A DNA stretch of 64,000 nt from Archivesica marissinica (taxonomy: Eukaryota > Mollusca > Bivalvia > Venerida > Vesicomyidae): assembly GCA_014843695.1 (NCBI GenBank), contig CM026390.1, forward strand, positions 101,436,722 through 101,500,721, read 5' to 3'. Under the pieces are notes generated by a model, which had not been told where the DNA came from, made no database searches, and saw only the letters and a list, made by a program, of their open reading frames with translations. The position numbers were made by a program, and so were the translations under genes. Below are positions 41,001 through 56,000 of the stretch, one piece after another (within the stretch, counting starts at the first letter, position 1; every line of letters starts with the position of its first letter).

Positions 41001-44000
41001 CATCATACCTACATATCGTCATACCTAGTCATACCTACACATCGTCATACCTACACATCGTCATACCTACACATCGTCATACCTACACATCGTCATACCT
41101 ACACATCGTCATACCTACACATCGTCATACCTACACATCGTCATACCTACACATCGTCATACCTACACATCGTCATACCTACACATCGTCATACCTACAC
41201 ATCGTCATACCTACACATCGTCATACCTACACATCGTCATACCTATACATCGTCATACCTACACATTGTCATACCTAGTCATACCTACACATCGTCATAC
41301 CTACACATCGTCATACCTACACATCGTCATACCTACACATCATCATACTACACATCGTCATACCTACACATCATCATACCTACACATCGTCATACCTAGT
41401 CATACCTACACATCATCATACCTACACATCGTCATACATACACATCGTCATACCTACACATCGTCATATATATTTATCATGTTTATATTTGTAATTGTAT
41501 TGTATATAAACAAGCAATAAAATATGATTAAACTAAGACCCTAATAAAATTAACAGTCTTTCAGAAGGGATTTTAAACTGAGGTCTCGTGTCGAAGCTTT
41601 ACACTGTGCACGTAAAAGAACCAGAGACTCTGGAATGGGTCTCTGTCTGTATCATTGCGCTATTCTCAGAAATAAATAATGACTAATCTCTTCAGGAGAC
41701 GTCACTCATATGGGCAACCGGTAGCGACGATAAATAAACGTAAAACACAAACACGCTACATCAAGGGGTAGACAACAACATTTTGTCAGTTCCAGACAGT
41801 CTTTTTGTGAAATGCAGGAAATCATATATATGTAGCTATAATTGTATTAATCTCTGTAGTGTTCCAGGAAATCGCAACACTAACTACAAACTTGCAGGTA
41901 CGTGGTTGGACTATGTTTGTAGGAGTGCAGTTACCTGGTTGGACTATGTTTGTAGGAGTGCAGTTACCTGGTTGGACTGTGTTTGTAGGAGTGCAGTTAC
42001 CTGGTTGGACTATGTTTGTAGGAGTGCAGTTACCTGGTTGGACTGTGTTTGTAGGAGTGTGGTTACCTGGTTGGACTGTGTTTGTAGGAGTGTGGTTACC
42101 TGGTTGGACTGTGTTTGTAGGAGTGCAGTTACCTGGTTGGACTGTGTTTGTAGGAGTGCAGTTACCAGGTTGGACTGTGTTTGTAGGAGTGCAGTTACCT
42201 GGTTGGACTGTGTTTGTAGGAGTGAAGTTACCTGGTTGGACTGTGTTTGTAGGAGTGCAGTTACCTGGTTGGACTGTGTTTGTAGGAGTGTGGTTACCTG
42301 GTTGGACTGTGTTTGTAGGAGTGCAGTTACCTGGTTGGACTGTGTTTGTAGGAGTGCAGTTACCTGGTTGGACTGTGTTTGTAGGAGTGCAGTTACCTGG
42401 TTGGACTGTGTTTGTAGGAGTGCAGTTACCTGGTTGGACTGTGTTTGTAGGAATGTGGTTACCTGGTTGGACTGTGTTTGTAGGAGTGCAGTTACCTGGT
42501 TGGACTGTGTTTGTAGGAGTGTGGTTACCTGGTTGGACTGTGTTTGTAGGAGTGCAGTTACCTGGTTGGACTGTGTTTGTAGGAATGTGGTTACCTGGTT
42601 GGACTGTGTTTGTAGGAGTGTGGTTACCTGGTTGGACTGTGTTTGTAGGAGTGCAGTTACCTGGTTGGACTGTGTTTGTAGGAGTGCAGTTACCTGGTTG
42701 GACTGTGTTTGTAGGAATGTGGTTACCTGGTTGGACTGTGTTTGTAGGAGTGCTGTTACCTGGTTGGACTGTGTTTGTAGGAGTGCAGTTACCTGGTTGG
42801 ACTGTGTTTGTAGGAGTGCAGTTACCTGGTTGGACTGTGTTTGTAGGAATGTGGTTACCTGGTTGGACTGTGTTTGTAGGAGTGCAGTTACCTGGTTGGA
42901 CTGTGTTTGTAGGAGTGTGGTTACCTGGTTGAACTGTGTTTGTAGGAGTGCAGTTACCTGGTTGGACTGTGTTTGTAGGTGTGCAGTTACCTGGTTGGAC
43001 TGTGTTTGTAGGAGTGTGGTTACCTGGTTGGACTGTGTTTGTAGGAGTGCAGTTACCTGGTTGGACTGTGTTTGTAGGAGTGCAGTTACCTGGTTGGACT
43101 GTGTTTGTAGGTGTGCAGTTACCTGGTTGGACTGTGTTTGTAGGAGTGTGGTTACCTGGTTGGACTGTGTTTGTAGGAGTGCAGTTACCTGGTTGGACTG
43201 TGTTTGTAGTAGTGTGGTTACCTGGTTGGACTGTGTTTGTAGGTGTGCAGTTACCTGGTTGGACTTGTTTGTAGGAGTGCAGTTACCTGGTTGGACTGTG
43301 TTTGTAGGAGTGCAGTTACCTGGTTGGACTGTGTTTGTAGGAGTGCAGTTACCTGGTTGGACTGTGTTTGTAGGAGTGCAGTTACCTGGTTGGACTGTGT
43401 TTGTAGGAGTGCAGTTACCTGGTTGGACTGTGTTTGTAGGAGTGCAGTTACCTGGTTGGACTGTGTTTGTAGGAGTGCAGTTACCTGGTTGGACTGTGTT
43501 TGTAGGTGTGCAGTTACCTGGTTGGACTGTGTTTGTAGGTGTGCAGTTACCTGGTGGACTGTGTTTGTAGGAGTGCAGTTACCTGGTTGGACTGTGTTTG
43601 TAGGTGTGCAGTTACCTGGTTGGACTGTGGTTGTAGGAGTGTGGTTACCTGGTTGGACTGTGTTTGTAGGAGTGCAGTTACCTGGTTGGACTGTGTTTGT
43701 AGGAGTGCAGTTACCTGGTTGGACTGTGTTTGTAGTAGTGTGGTTACCTGGTTGGACTGTGTTTGTAGGTGTGCAGTTACCTGGTTGGACTATGTTTGTA
43801 GGAGTGCAGTTACCTGGTTGGACTGTGTTTGTAGGAGTGCAGTTACCTGGTTGGACTGTGTTTGTAGGAGTGTGGTTACCTGGTTGGACTGTGTTTGTAG
43901 GAGTGCAGTTACCTGGTTGGACTGTGTTTGTAGGAGTGCAGTTACCTGGTTGGACAGTGTTTGTAGGAGTGCAGTTACCTGGTTGGACTGTGTTTGTAGG

Positions 44001-47000
44001 AGTGCAGTTACCTGGTTGGACTGTGTTTGTAGGTGTGCAGTTACCTGGTTGGACTGTGTTTGTAGGAGTGCAGTTACCTGGTTGGACTGTGTTTGTAGGT
44101 GTGCAGTTACCTGGTTGGACTATGTTTGTAGGAGTGCAGTTACCTGGTTGGACTGTGTTTGTAGGAGTGCAGTTACCTGGTTGGACTGTGTTTGTAAGAG
44201 TGAAGTTACCTGGTTGGACTGTGTTTGTAGGAGTGAAGTTACCTGGTTGGACTGTGTTTGTAGGAATGAAGTTACCTGGTTGGACTGTGTTTGTAAGAGT
44301 GCAGTTACCTGGTTGGACTGTGTTTGTACGAGTGCAGTTACCTGGTTGGACTGTGTTTGTAGGAGTGCAGTTACCTGGTTGGACTGTGTTTGTAGGAGTG
44401 CAGTTACCTGGTTGGACTGTGTTTGTAGGAGTGAAGTTACCTGGTTGGACTGTGTTTGTAGGAGTGCAGTTACCTGGTTGGACTGTGTTTGTAGGAATGT
44501 AGTTACCTGGTTGGACTGTGTTTGTAGGAGTGCAGTTACCTGGTTGGACTGTGTTTGTAGGAGTGCAGTTACCTGGTTGGACTGTGTTTGTAGGAGTGCA
44601 GTTACCTGGTTGGACTGTGTTTGTAGGAGTGTGGTTACCTGGTTGGACTGTGTTTGTAGGAGTGCAGTTACCTGGTTGGACTGTGTTTGTAGGAGTGTGG
44701 TTACCTGGTTGGACTGTGTTTGTAGGAGTGCAGTTACCTGGTTGGACTGTGTTTGTAGGAGTGCAGTTACCTGGTTGGACTGTGTTTGTAGGAGTGTGGT
44801 TACCTGGTTGGACTGTGTTTGTAGGAGTGCAGTTACCTGGTTGGACTGTGTTTGTAGGAGTGCAGTTACCTGGTTGGACTGTGTTTGTAGGAGTGCAGTT
44901 ACCTGGTTGGACTGTGTTTGTAGGAATGTGGTTACCTGGTTGGACTGTGTTTGTAGGAGTGCAGTTACCTGGTTGGACTGTGTTTGTAGGAGTGCAGTTA
45001 CCTGGTTGGACTGTGTTTGTAGGTGTGCAGTTACCTGGTTGGACTGTGTTTGTAGGAGTGTGGTTACCTGGTTGGACTGTGTTTGTAGGAGTGCAGTTAC
45101 CTGGTTGGACTGTGTTTGTAGGAGTGTGGTTACCTGGTTGGACTGTGTTTGTAGGAGTGCAGTTACCTGGTTGGACTGTGTTTGTAGGAGTGCAGTTACC
45201 TGGTTGGACTGTGTTTGTAGGAGTGCAGTTACCTGGTTGGACTGTGTTTGTAGGAGTGTGGTTACCTGGTTGGACTGTGTTTGTAGGAGTGCAGTTACCT
45301 GGTTGGACTGTGTTTGTAGGAGTGCAGTTACCTGGTTGGACTGTGTTTGTAGGTGTGCAGTTACCTGGTTGGACTGTGTTTGTAGGAGTGTGGTTACCTG
45401 GTTGGACTGTGTTTGTAGGAGTGCAGTTACCTGGTTGGACTGTGTTTGTAGTAGTGTGGTTACCTGGTTGGACTGTGTTTGTAGGTGTGCAGTTACCTGG
45501 TTGGACTATGTTTGTAGGAGTGCAGTTACCTGGTTGGACTGTGTTTGTAGGAGTGCAGTTACCTGGTTGGACTGTGTTTGTAGGAGTGCAGTTACCTGGT
45601 TGGACTGTGTTTGTAGGAGTGCAGTTACCTGGTTGGACTGTGTTTGTAGGAGTGCAGTTACCTGGTTGGACAGTGTTTGTAGGAGTGCAGTTACCTGGTT
45701 GGACTGTGTTTGTAGGAGTGCAGTTACCTGGTTGGACTGTGTTTGTAGGTGTGCAGTTACCTGGTTGGACTGTGTTTGTAGGAGTGCAGTTACCTGGTTG
45801 GACTGTGTTTGTAGGTGTGCAGTTACCTGGTTGGACTGTGTTTGTAGGAGTGCAGTTACCTGGTTGGACTGTGTTTGTAAGAGTGAAGTTACCTGGTTGG
45901 ACTGTGTTTGTAGGAGTGAAGTTACCTGGTTGGACTGTGTTTGTAGGAATGAAGTTACCTGGTTGGACTGTGTTTGTAAGAGTGCAGTTACCTGGTTGGA
46001 CTGTGTTTGTACGAGTGCAGTTACCTGGTTGGACTGTGTTTGTAGGAGTGCAGTTACCTGGTTGGACTGTGTTTGTAGGAGTGAAGTTACCTGGTTGGAC
46101 TGTGTTTGTAGGAGTGCGGTTACCAGGTTGGACTATGTTTGTATGAGTGCAGTTACCTGGTTGGACTGTGTTTGTAGGAGTGTGGTTACCTGGTTGGATT
46201 GTGTTTGTAGGAGTGCAGTTACCTGGTTGGACTGTGTTTGTAGGAGTGTGGTTACCTGGTTGGACTGTGTTTGTAGGAGTGCAGTTACCTGGTTGGACTG
46301 TGTTTGTAGGAGTACAGTTACCTGGTTGGACTGTGTTTGTAGGAGTGCAGTTACCTGGTTGGACTGTGTTTGTAGGAGTGCAGTTACCTGGTTGGACTGT
46401 GTTTGTAGGAGTGCAGTTACCTGGTTGGACTGTGTTTGTAGGAGTGCAGTTACCTGGTTGGACTGTGTTTGTAGGAGTGAAGTTACCTGGTTGGACTGTG
46501 TTTGTAGGAGTGCAGTTACCTGGTTGGACTGTGTTTGTACGAGTGCAGTTACCTGGTTGGACTGTGTTTGTAGGAGTGCAGTTACCTGGTTGGACTGTGT
46601 TTGTAGGAGTGAAGTTACCTGGTTGGACTGTGTTTGTAGGAGTGCAGTTACCTAGTTGGACTGTGTTTGTAGGAGTGCAGTTACCTGGTTGGACTGTGTT
46701 TGTAGGAGTGCAGTTACCTGGTTGGACTGTGTTTGTAGGAATGTGGTTACCTGGTTGGACTGTGTTTGTAGGAGTGCAGTTACCTGGTTGGACTGTGTTT
46801 GTAGGAGTGCAGTTACCTGGTTGGACTGTGTTTGTAGGTGTGCAGTTACCTGGTGGACTGTGTTTGTAGGTGTGCAGTTACCTGGTTGGACTGTGGTTGT
46901 AGGAGTGTGGTTACCTGGTTGGACTGTGTTTGTAGGAGTGCAGTTACCTGGTTGGACTGTGTTTGTAGTAGTGCGGTTACCTGGTTGGACTGTGTTTGTA

Positions 47001-50000
47001 GGTGTGCAGTTACCTGTTTGGACTATGTTTGTAGGAGTGCAGTTACCTGGTTGGACTGTGTTTGTAGGAGTGCAGTTACCTGGTTGGACTGTGTTTGTAG
47101 GAGTGCAGTTACCTGGTTGGACTGTGTTTGTAGGAGTGCAGTTACCTGGTTGGACAGTGTTTGTAGGAGTGCAGTTACCTGGTTGGACTGTGTTTGTAGG
47201 AGTGCAGTTACCTGGTTGGACTGTGTTTGTAGGTGTGCAGTTACCTGGTTGGACTGTGTTTGTAGGAGTGCAGTTACCTGGTTTGACTGTGTTTGTAGGT
47301 GTGCAGTTACCTGGTTGGACTGTGTTTGTAGGAGTGCAGTTACCTGGTTGGACTGTGTTTGTAAGAGTGAAGTTACCTGGTTGGACTGTGTTTGTAGGAG
47401 TGAAGTTACCTGGTTGGACTGTGTTTGTAGGAGTGAAGTTACCTGGTTGGACTGTGTTTGTAGGAGTGCAGTTACCTGGTTGGACTGTGTTTGTACGAGT
47501 GCAGTTACCTGGTTGGACTGTGTTTGTAGGAGTGCAGTTACCTGGTTGGACTATGTTTGTAGGAGTGCAGTTACCTGGTTGGACTATGTTTGTATGAGTG
47601 CAGTTACCTGGTTGGACTGTGTTTGTAGGAGTGCAGTTACCTGGTTGGACTGTGTTTGTAGGAGTGCAGTTACCTGGTTGGACTGTGTTTGTAGGAGTGA
47701 AGTTACCTGGTTGGACTGTGTTTGTAGGAGTGAAGTTACCTGGTTGGACTGTGTTTGTAGGAGTGAAGTTACCTGGTTGGACTGTGTTTGTAGGAGTGAA
47801 GTTACCTAGTTGGACTGTGTTCGTAGGAGTGCAGTTACCTAGTTGGACTGTGTTTGTAGGAGTGCAGTTACCTGGTTGGACTGTGTTTGTAGGAGTGCAG
47901 TTACCTGGTTGGACTGTGTTTGTAGGAGTGAAGTTACCTGGTTGGACTGTGTTTGTAGGAGCGTTCTAGTACTTGGTTTACTACATCCTCAAACTCAGAG
48001 TCTGTGTCAGATTCACCAAACATCTCTGTACCATCTGAATTCAAACCAAACAAACAACTTTTATTTCAACTAAATGTAATACAAGTTATACAACAAGTTC
48101 TTATTTATAGTTTATACAAATTTATTTTAGCTCTATTGTGAAACTCTTGAGACCTCATTCCTGATGAAATCCATTAGTTTAAACTTTATTTATTTTACAA
48201 CGATTGCGAAGTAAGTTCTAACAACTTCTATTAATCACTCTTGTTGGCGCGGATGAAAGCGTAAATGTGGTCATTTAATCCTGATGGAATCCATTGCCAT
48301 GATGGAGAGAGAGAAGAGACAATGTGGACTTAAGTGTCTTGCCTAAAGACATGATCACCGTGGTTCTGATGGAGCCTGAAGTGACAAGCCCTAGATTACA
48401 AGGTACACAACATACTAATCATTTAATGAGTTCTCATTCCTGCAGAATTCACTGGTTTCTTCTTATATAAATGTTTCTGTTAATGAGTGATGTTTCTGTT
48501 AATGATAAATGTATCTGTTAATGATAGATGTTTCTGTTAATGATAGATGTTTATGTTAATGATAGCTGTTAATGATAAATGTTTCTGTTAATGATAGATG
48601 TTTCCGTTAATGATAAATGTTTCTGTTAATGATAAATGTTTCTGTTAATGAAAGATGTATATGTTAATGATAAATGTCTCTGTTAATGATAGATGTTTCT
48701 GTTAATGATAGATGTTTCTGTTAATGATAGATGTTTCTGTTAATGATAAGTTAATATACATTAAATGCTGCATTTTAGAAGTCATGAAGTAAAGGGAGAG
48801 ATTCTCGAGGAGGAGAAGAATTATTTAAGGAATGAAGGTTAATAGATTCCATCGGGTATGAACTACATTGGGCGTGTTTAAAGTGTGCGGATGCCGAATG
48901 CCTTTGCTCCCTAGAGCAAACACCTCTGTTCAAAGACATTGTATTTATCTCCAATTAGTATTTAATGAACAATTTTACCTCACGACAACAACAAAATCTC
49001 TACAACAAATACAATTTTGAGTTCTGAAAGGTGTTGCAGAGAAGTTCAACTGTGGTATTCTACAGTGTTTCATTGACAACACTGTAAGGTACGTATTTAA
49101 TGCTTAGAATACGTTTCAGGGAAGTTGAGATCATATGATAGTAAGATATCTACACTGTTTACTATTCTGTAAATCTGCAATCCTGATGACTGGATTGATC
49201 CATATTCAATAGCCATCAGAATGTTCACAGACACAATGCTCCTTCATAGAAGATAAATAAAATATAGAAGCAAGAAGTACATTATAATGCTTTAGCCTGC
49301 AACCCCAGCTCCCGTGGGGGTTGTGGATGGGATATAATGGATAAAATGTGTTAGGTGTTTACAGATCAGCAGTTAATTAACTATCTGGAAATACCCAGGG
49401 TTAAACTTTGTGCCAAACATACCACATGAATAATTCGCTATTTCTTTTCCGGAGGGCTATTATAACTAGCTAACATAAACTCATGCTGGGCTTCCACCCG
49501 AAATGCTGGGCTTCCACCCCAGAATGGGGGGGCTTCCACCCGGAATGCTGGGCTTCAACCCGAAATGCTGAGCTTCCACCCCAGAATGGGGGGCTCCCGC
49601 CTGGAATGCTGGACTTCCACCTGGAATGATGGGCTTCCACCTGGAATGCTGGGCTTCCACCCCAGAATACTGGGCTTCCACCCCGGAATACTGGGCTTCC
49701 ACCCCAGAATGGGGGGCTCCCACCTGGAATGCTGGGCTTCCACCTGGAATTCCACCTGGAATGCTGGGCTTCTACCCCGGAATACTGGGCTTCCACCAGG
49801 ATTGTTGGGCTCCCACCCGGATTGCTGGGCTCCCAACTGGAATCTGTTGTGAGATTTAAACCCTACCCATTCACTTGTCTTTGGTTGGGTTATCATTAAA
49901 TGGTGCAAAAATACTACTAATGTTTACAGATTATATGCAATCACATATCGTAACTTGTAAAACTAAATATCAAAAGATGCCCACATATTCACCAATTCAT

Positions 50001-53000
50001 TACCTTACAATTAGATATTCACTGGGATGTTTGCAAAAACATGAACTCAGATACTAAACAATGGAGAAACTGAAGAGCAAGATATGAGTAGCTTACCGTC
50101 CTGCCTATCAGCGGGTAGCTCTGACACTGCCATCTCTGTGTACAGAGAATCTACCTGGGATAACGTGGAATGTACATCAATTGTTGCCGATGTTGGCCTT
50201 TCCTGGTCCACACATTCATCCAGTTTCTCTGGACTGCCGAACTGTTCGCTAACTATATCAACATTTTTTTCTTGTTTTTTATCAACATTTTTTGAATTTT
50301 TATCATTTTTGTCCAATATGTCTTGATTATGTACAGATGTACAATTACGTATAGTAATTACAGGTGGGGACGTAGATTCACACGCACTGTATCTGAATGA
50401 ACTATTTTCCTCATTACTCTCCAATGATTTACGTCTAACCGCAAATGTTCTTTCCAATTTTGACTGCGAGTCAGTATCTGATTCATCGTCAATATCAAAT
50501 TCTCGCCTCCGTAGCGAACGAGGTGGTCGTACTTGTGATATCAGCAATCTGATCGTATTGCGAGATTGCTTGATCATGCTGACAGCTTCGTGGTGCTGCA
50601 TGCATTCCAAACTCTGATCATTGATAGCAATAAGTCGATCACCCGGTTTAATGCGGCCATCTTCAAACGCTGGTCCGTCAACAGTTACAGATTTAACGAA
50701 GATGCCAAAGTCGTGTTTACTTGATGAGTCTCCTCCTACGATAGTGATACCTATACCAACTGTTGGCTGCTTAGAGAGTATGACTTCAAACACTTCTCGC
50801 TCCAAGACATCACATTCTGGGGAAAGTAGTTCATTCGTAAAGCGTTGATGAAGGGTATCTGTAAGTAGATTAACAACATTATAATATGGTCTTGCCTCCC
50901 AATGTGATCATGCACCGTCTAGTATGACATCATCATTCTGGACGGAGGTTTTAATTTAACAAGTTCTATAAATGTGTGGAAGTCGTGATAGCGCAGTGGT
51001 AGCGCGTTCGCTTCAGTTGCGAACGGCCCAGGTTCGAGCCCTGCTGGAGCCATTACGATTGTGCCCTTAGCCAAGGCATTTAAATTCCATGTTGCCTTTT
51101 CTCGCTCCCTCGTGACGATGGATTCCATCAGGAATGAGGTCTTGAGAGCGATTAATATAAGTTGTAAGAACTTGTTTCGCAATCGAGCTAAAATAATTTT
51201 GTATACACTAATAAATGGATAAACGTATCACTATTTTAAGCTCATTGAAAAATAAATACCGATAAAATACATAGGAAATTTTGTATGTGGCTAAAAGTTT
51301 AAATGCTGTTGTGATGCATGCACCTTGAACCCGGCACAATCTTCAGAGAATACAGTCAAACACATTGTGACTTACTGCTAATGGTTTCGTTTCCAGGAGG
51401 GGAACACAGAGTCATGTCCATGGAACGTGTGCTTGTGTCTATGAAATAAACAATGGTCTGTATAATACATAAGTTATATGAAGAAAGTTCATTTGATGCA
51501 AATCAAAATTGATTCATTCAAGTATACAACGTATGTCACCAGTATGCGACACATGCCTCCTAACCATGCAAGAGATTTAACATTCAAGGTATAGACACGA
51601 ATGTTATACACATTGTATGCTTAGACTTTACAGAGGCTTTAATAATTTCCTAGACATCAGAGATTTACAACCTTTGACATTTTAAATGCAGCTTTAAACC
51701 TTGAAGGGAACAGGAGCTGAATGTCTGGTTGTGAAGCACAACACTGTTGTTAACATTTGTTTGACGTTTGATGAACTTTTCATTGGTAAAGACTCTAATA
51801 CTGTTGATCAGTTTAATCACGATGAAAGATAATAACACCCGACTCAAAGGAGGCATATTAATTATCAAGCGTAGCTAAAACACAAAATCAACATGACATG
51901 ACAGCATAGAGTTGGCACCAACAGTCAAAGATTGATCTCCGCTTTACCAACAGCTTAGAATTAGTCACAATTTTATATTGCACATGCACAGAATATATAA
52001 AAAAAATATATAACTCATTTCCACACCAATATCTAATCAGCATTCACAGGAAGAATTGTGGTATTTATTGTGCATGCTTAGACACTATGAATATCCAATA
52101 TTCTGTTGTGGCCCATTGTAACAACGGTTATCACATACTATATGAATATATTGACATTTCTCACAGCTCTAATATGAAGAAGTCTCGAAATTCATATCAG
52201 CCTCCACGTATGCTTGCATTTACATACTATATCAGCCTTGTACTTTCATACTCTCCATGTATCATTGTCCTTACATACTATATCAGCCTTGTACTTCCAT
52301 ACTCTCCATGTATCATTGTCCTTACATGCTATATCAGCCTTGAATACTCCTCATGTATCATTGTACTTACATGCTATATCAGCCTTGAATACTCTTCATG
52401 TATCATTGTCCTTGCATGCTATATCAGCCTTGTACTTTCATATCTACTCTCCATGTATCATTGACCTCGCATGCTATATCAGCCTTGAACACTCTTCATG
52501 TATCATTGACCTTACATGCTATATCAGCCTTGTACTTTCATATCTACTCTCCATGTATCATTGTCCTTACATGCTTTATCAGCCTTGAATACTCTTCATG
52601 TATCATTGTACTTACATGCTATATCAGCCTTGAATACTCTTCATGTATCATTGTCCTTGCATGCTATATCAGCCTTGTACTTTCATATCTACTCTTCATG
52701 TATCATTGACCTCACATGCTATATCAGCATTGTACTTGCATATCTACTCTCCATGTATCATTGTCCCCACATGCTATATCAGCCTTGTACTTCCATATCT
52801 ACTCTCCATGTACCATTGCCCTTGCATGCTATATCAGCCTTGTACTTTCATACTCTCCATGTATCATTGACCTTGCATGCTATATCAGCCTTGTACTTTC
52901 ATACTCTCCATGTACCATTGCCCTTGCATGCTATATCAGCCTTGTACTTTCATACTCTCCATGTACCATTGCCCTTGCATGCTATATCAGCCTTGTACTT

Positions 53001-56000
53001 TCATACTCTCCATGTATCATTGACCTTGCATGCTATATCAGCCTTGTACTTACATATCTACTCTCCATGTACCATTGACCTTGCATGCTATATCAGCTTT
53101 GTACTTACATATCTACTCTCCATGTATCATTGACCTTGCATGCTATATCAGCCTTGAACACTCTCCATGTATCATTGACCTTGCATGCTATATCAGCCTT
53201 GAACACTCTCCATTAGTATCATTGACCTTGCATGCTATATCAGCCTTGTACTTTCATATCTACTCTCCATGTATCATTGTCCTTGCATGCTATATCAGCC
53301 TTGTACTTTCATATCTACTCTCCATGTATCATTGTCCCCACATGCTATATCAGCCTTGTACACTCTCCATGTATCATTGTCCTTGCATGCTATATCAGCC
53401 TTGTACTCTCATATCTACTCTCCATGTATCATTGTCCTCGCATGCTATATCAGCCTTGTACTTTCATATCTACTCTCCATGTATCATTGTCCTTGCATGC
53501 TATATCAGCCTTGTACACTCTCCATGTATCATTGACCTTGCATGCTATATCAGCCTTGTACTTTCATATCTAATCTCCATGTATCATTGACCTTGCATGC
53601 TATATCAGCCTTGTACTTCCATATCTACTCTCCATGTATCATTGTCCTTGCATGCTATATCAGCCTTGTACATTCATATCTACTCTCCATGTATCATTGA
53701 TCTTGCATGCTATATCAGCCTTGTACTTCCATATCTACTCTCCATGTATCATTGTCCTTGCATGCTATATCAGCCATGTACTTTCATACTCTCCATGTAT
53801 CATTGACCTTGCATGCTATATCAGCCTTGTACTTTCATATCTACTCTCCATGTATCATTGATCTTGCATGCTATATCAGCCTTGTACTTCCATATCTACT
53901 CTCCATGTATCATTGACCTCACATACTATATCAGCCTTGTACTTCCATATCTACTCTCCATGTATCATTGTCCTCGCATGCTATATCAGCCTTGTACTTC
54001 CATATCTACTCTCCATGTATCATTGACCTTGCATGCTATATCAGCCTTGTACTTTCATATCTACTCTCCATGTATCATTGATCTTGCATGCTATATCAGC
54101 CTTGTACTTCCATATCTACTCTCCATGTATCATTGTCCTCGCATGCTATATCAGCCTTGTACTTCCATACTCTCCATGTATCATTGATCTTGCATGCTAT
54201 ATCAACCTTGTACTTTCATATCTACTCACCATGTATCATTGTCCTTGCATGCTATATCAGCCTTGTACTTCCATATCTACTCTCCATGTATCATTGTCCT
54301 CGCATGCTATATCAGCCTTGTACTTCCATACTCTCCATGTATCATTGATCTTGCATGCTATATCAGCCTTGTACTTCCATACTCTCCATGTATCATTGAC
54401 CTTGCATGCTATATCAGCCTTGTACTTCCATATCTACTCTCCATGTATCATTGACCTTGCATGCTATATCAGCCTTGTACTTGCATATCTACTCTCCATG
54501 TATTATTGTCCTTGCATGCTATATCAGCCTTGTACTTTCATATCTACTCTCCATGTATCATTGACCTCGCATGCTATATCAGCCTTGAACACTCTCCATG
54601 TATCATTGACCTTGCATGCTATATCAGCCTTGTACTTTCATACTCTCCATGTATCATTGACCTTGCATGCTATATCAGCCTTGTACTTTCATATCTACTC
54701 TCCATGTATCATTGCCCTTGCATGCTATATCAGCCTTGTACTTTCATATCTACTCTCCATGTAGCATTGACCTCACATGCTATATCAGCCTTGTACTTTC
54801 ATATCTACTCTCCATGTATCATTGTCCTTGCATGCTATGTCAGCCTTGTACTTTCATATCGACTCTCCATGTATCATTGCCCTTGCATGCTATATCAGCC
54901 TTGAACACTCTCCCTGTATCATTGACCTTGCATGCTATATCAGCCTTGTACTTGCATATCTACTCTCCATGTATCATTGTCCTTGCATGCTATATCAGCC
55001 TTGTACTTTCATATCTACTCTCCATGTATCATTGACCTTGCATGCTATATCAGCCTTGTACTTTCATATCTACTCTCCATGTATCATTGTCCTTGCATCC
55101 TATATCAGCCTTGTACACTCTCCATGTATCATTGACCTTGCATGCTATATCAGCCTTGTACTTCCATATCTACTCTCCATGTATCATTGACCTTGCATGC
55201 TATATCAGCCTTGTACATTCATATCTACTCTCCATGTATCATTGACCTTGCATGCTATATCAGCCTTGTACTTTCATATCTACTCTCCATGTATCATTGA
55301 CCTTGCATGCTATATCAGCCTTGTACTTTCATATCTACTCTCCATGTATCATTGACCTTGCATGCTATATCAGCCTTGTACTTCCATACTCTCCATGTAT
55401 CATTGACCTTGCATGCTATATCAGCCTTGTACTTGCATATCTACTCTCCATGTATCATTGTCCTTGCATGCTATATCAGCCTTGTACTTGCATATCTCCA
55501 TGTAGCATTGACCTCACATGCTATATCAGCCTTGAACACTCTCCATGTATCATTGACCTTGCATGCTATATCAGCCTTGTACTTTCATACTCTCCATGTA
55601 TCATTGACCTTGCATGCTATATCAGCCTTGTACACTCTCCATGTATCATTGACCTTGCATGCTATATCAGCCTTGTACTTCCATACTCTCCATGTATCAT
55701 TGACCTTGCATGCTATATCAGCCTTGTACATTCATATCTACTCTTCATGTATCATTGACCTTGCATGCTATATCAGCCTTGTACTTCCATACTCTCCATG
55801 TATCATTGACCTTGCATGCTATATCAGCCTTGTACTTTCATATCTACTCTCCATGTATCATTGACCTTGCATGCTATAACAGCCTTGTACACTCTCCATG
55901 TATCATTGACCGTGCATGCTATATCAGCCTTGTACTTTCATATCTACTCTCCATGTATCATTGACCTTGCATGCTATATCAGCCTTGTACACTCTCCATG

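Noticed and set aside
39318..41468. CRISPR-like array
   Set aside because: Short direct repeats without unique spacers, in a eukaryotic intron with no cas-like genes.
41783..48073. Very long plus-strand ORFs (up to 1,038 codons) with an 11-residue period such as CRSAVTWLD
   Set aside because: The 33-bp unit is a multiple of three without stops on the plus strand, so openness is automatic. Two frames are open together and the unit is copied from the minus-strand exon end. No start context or other gene signal.
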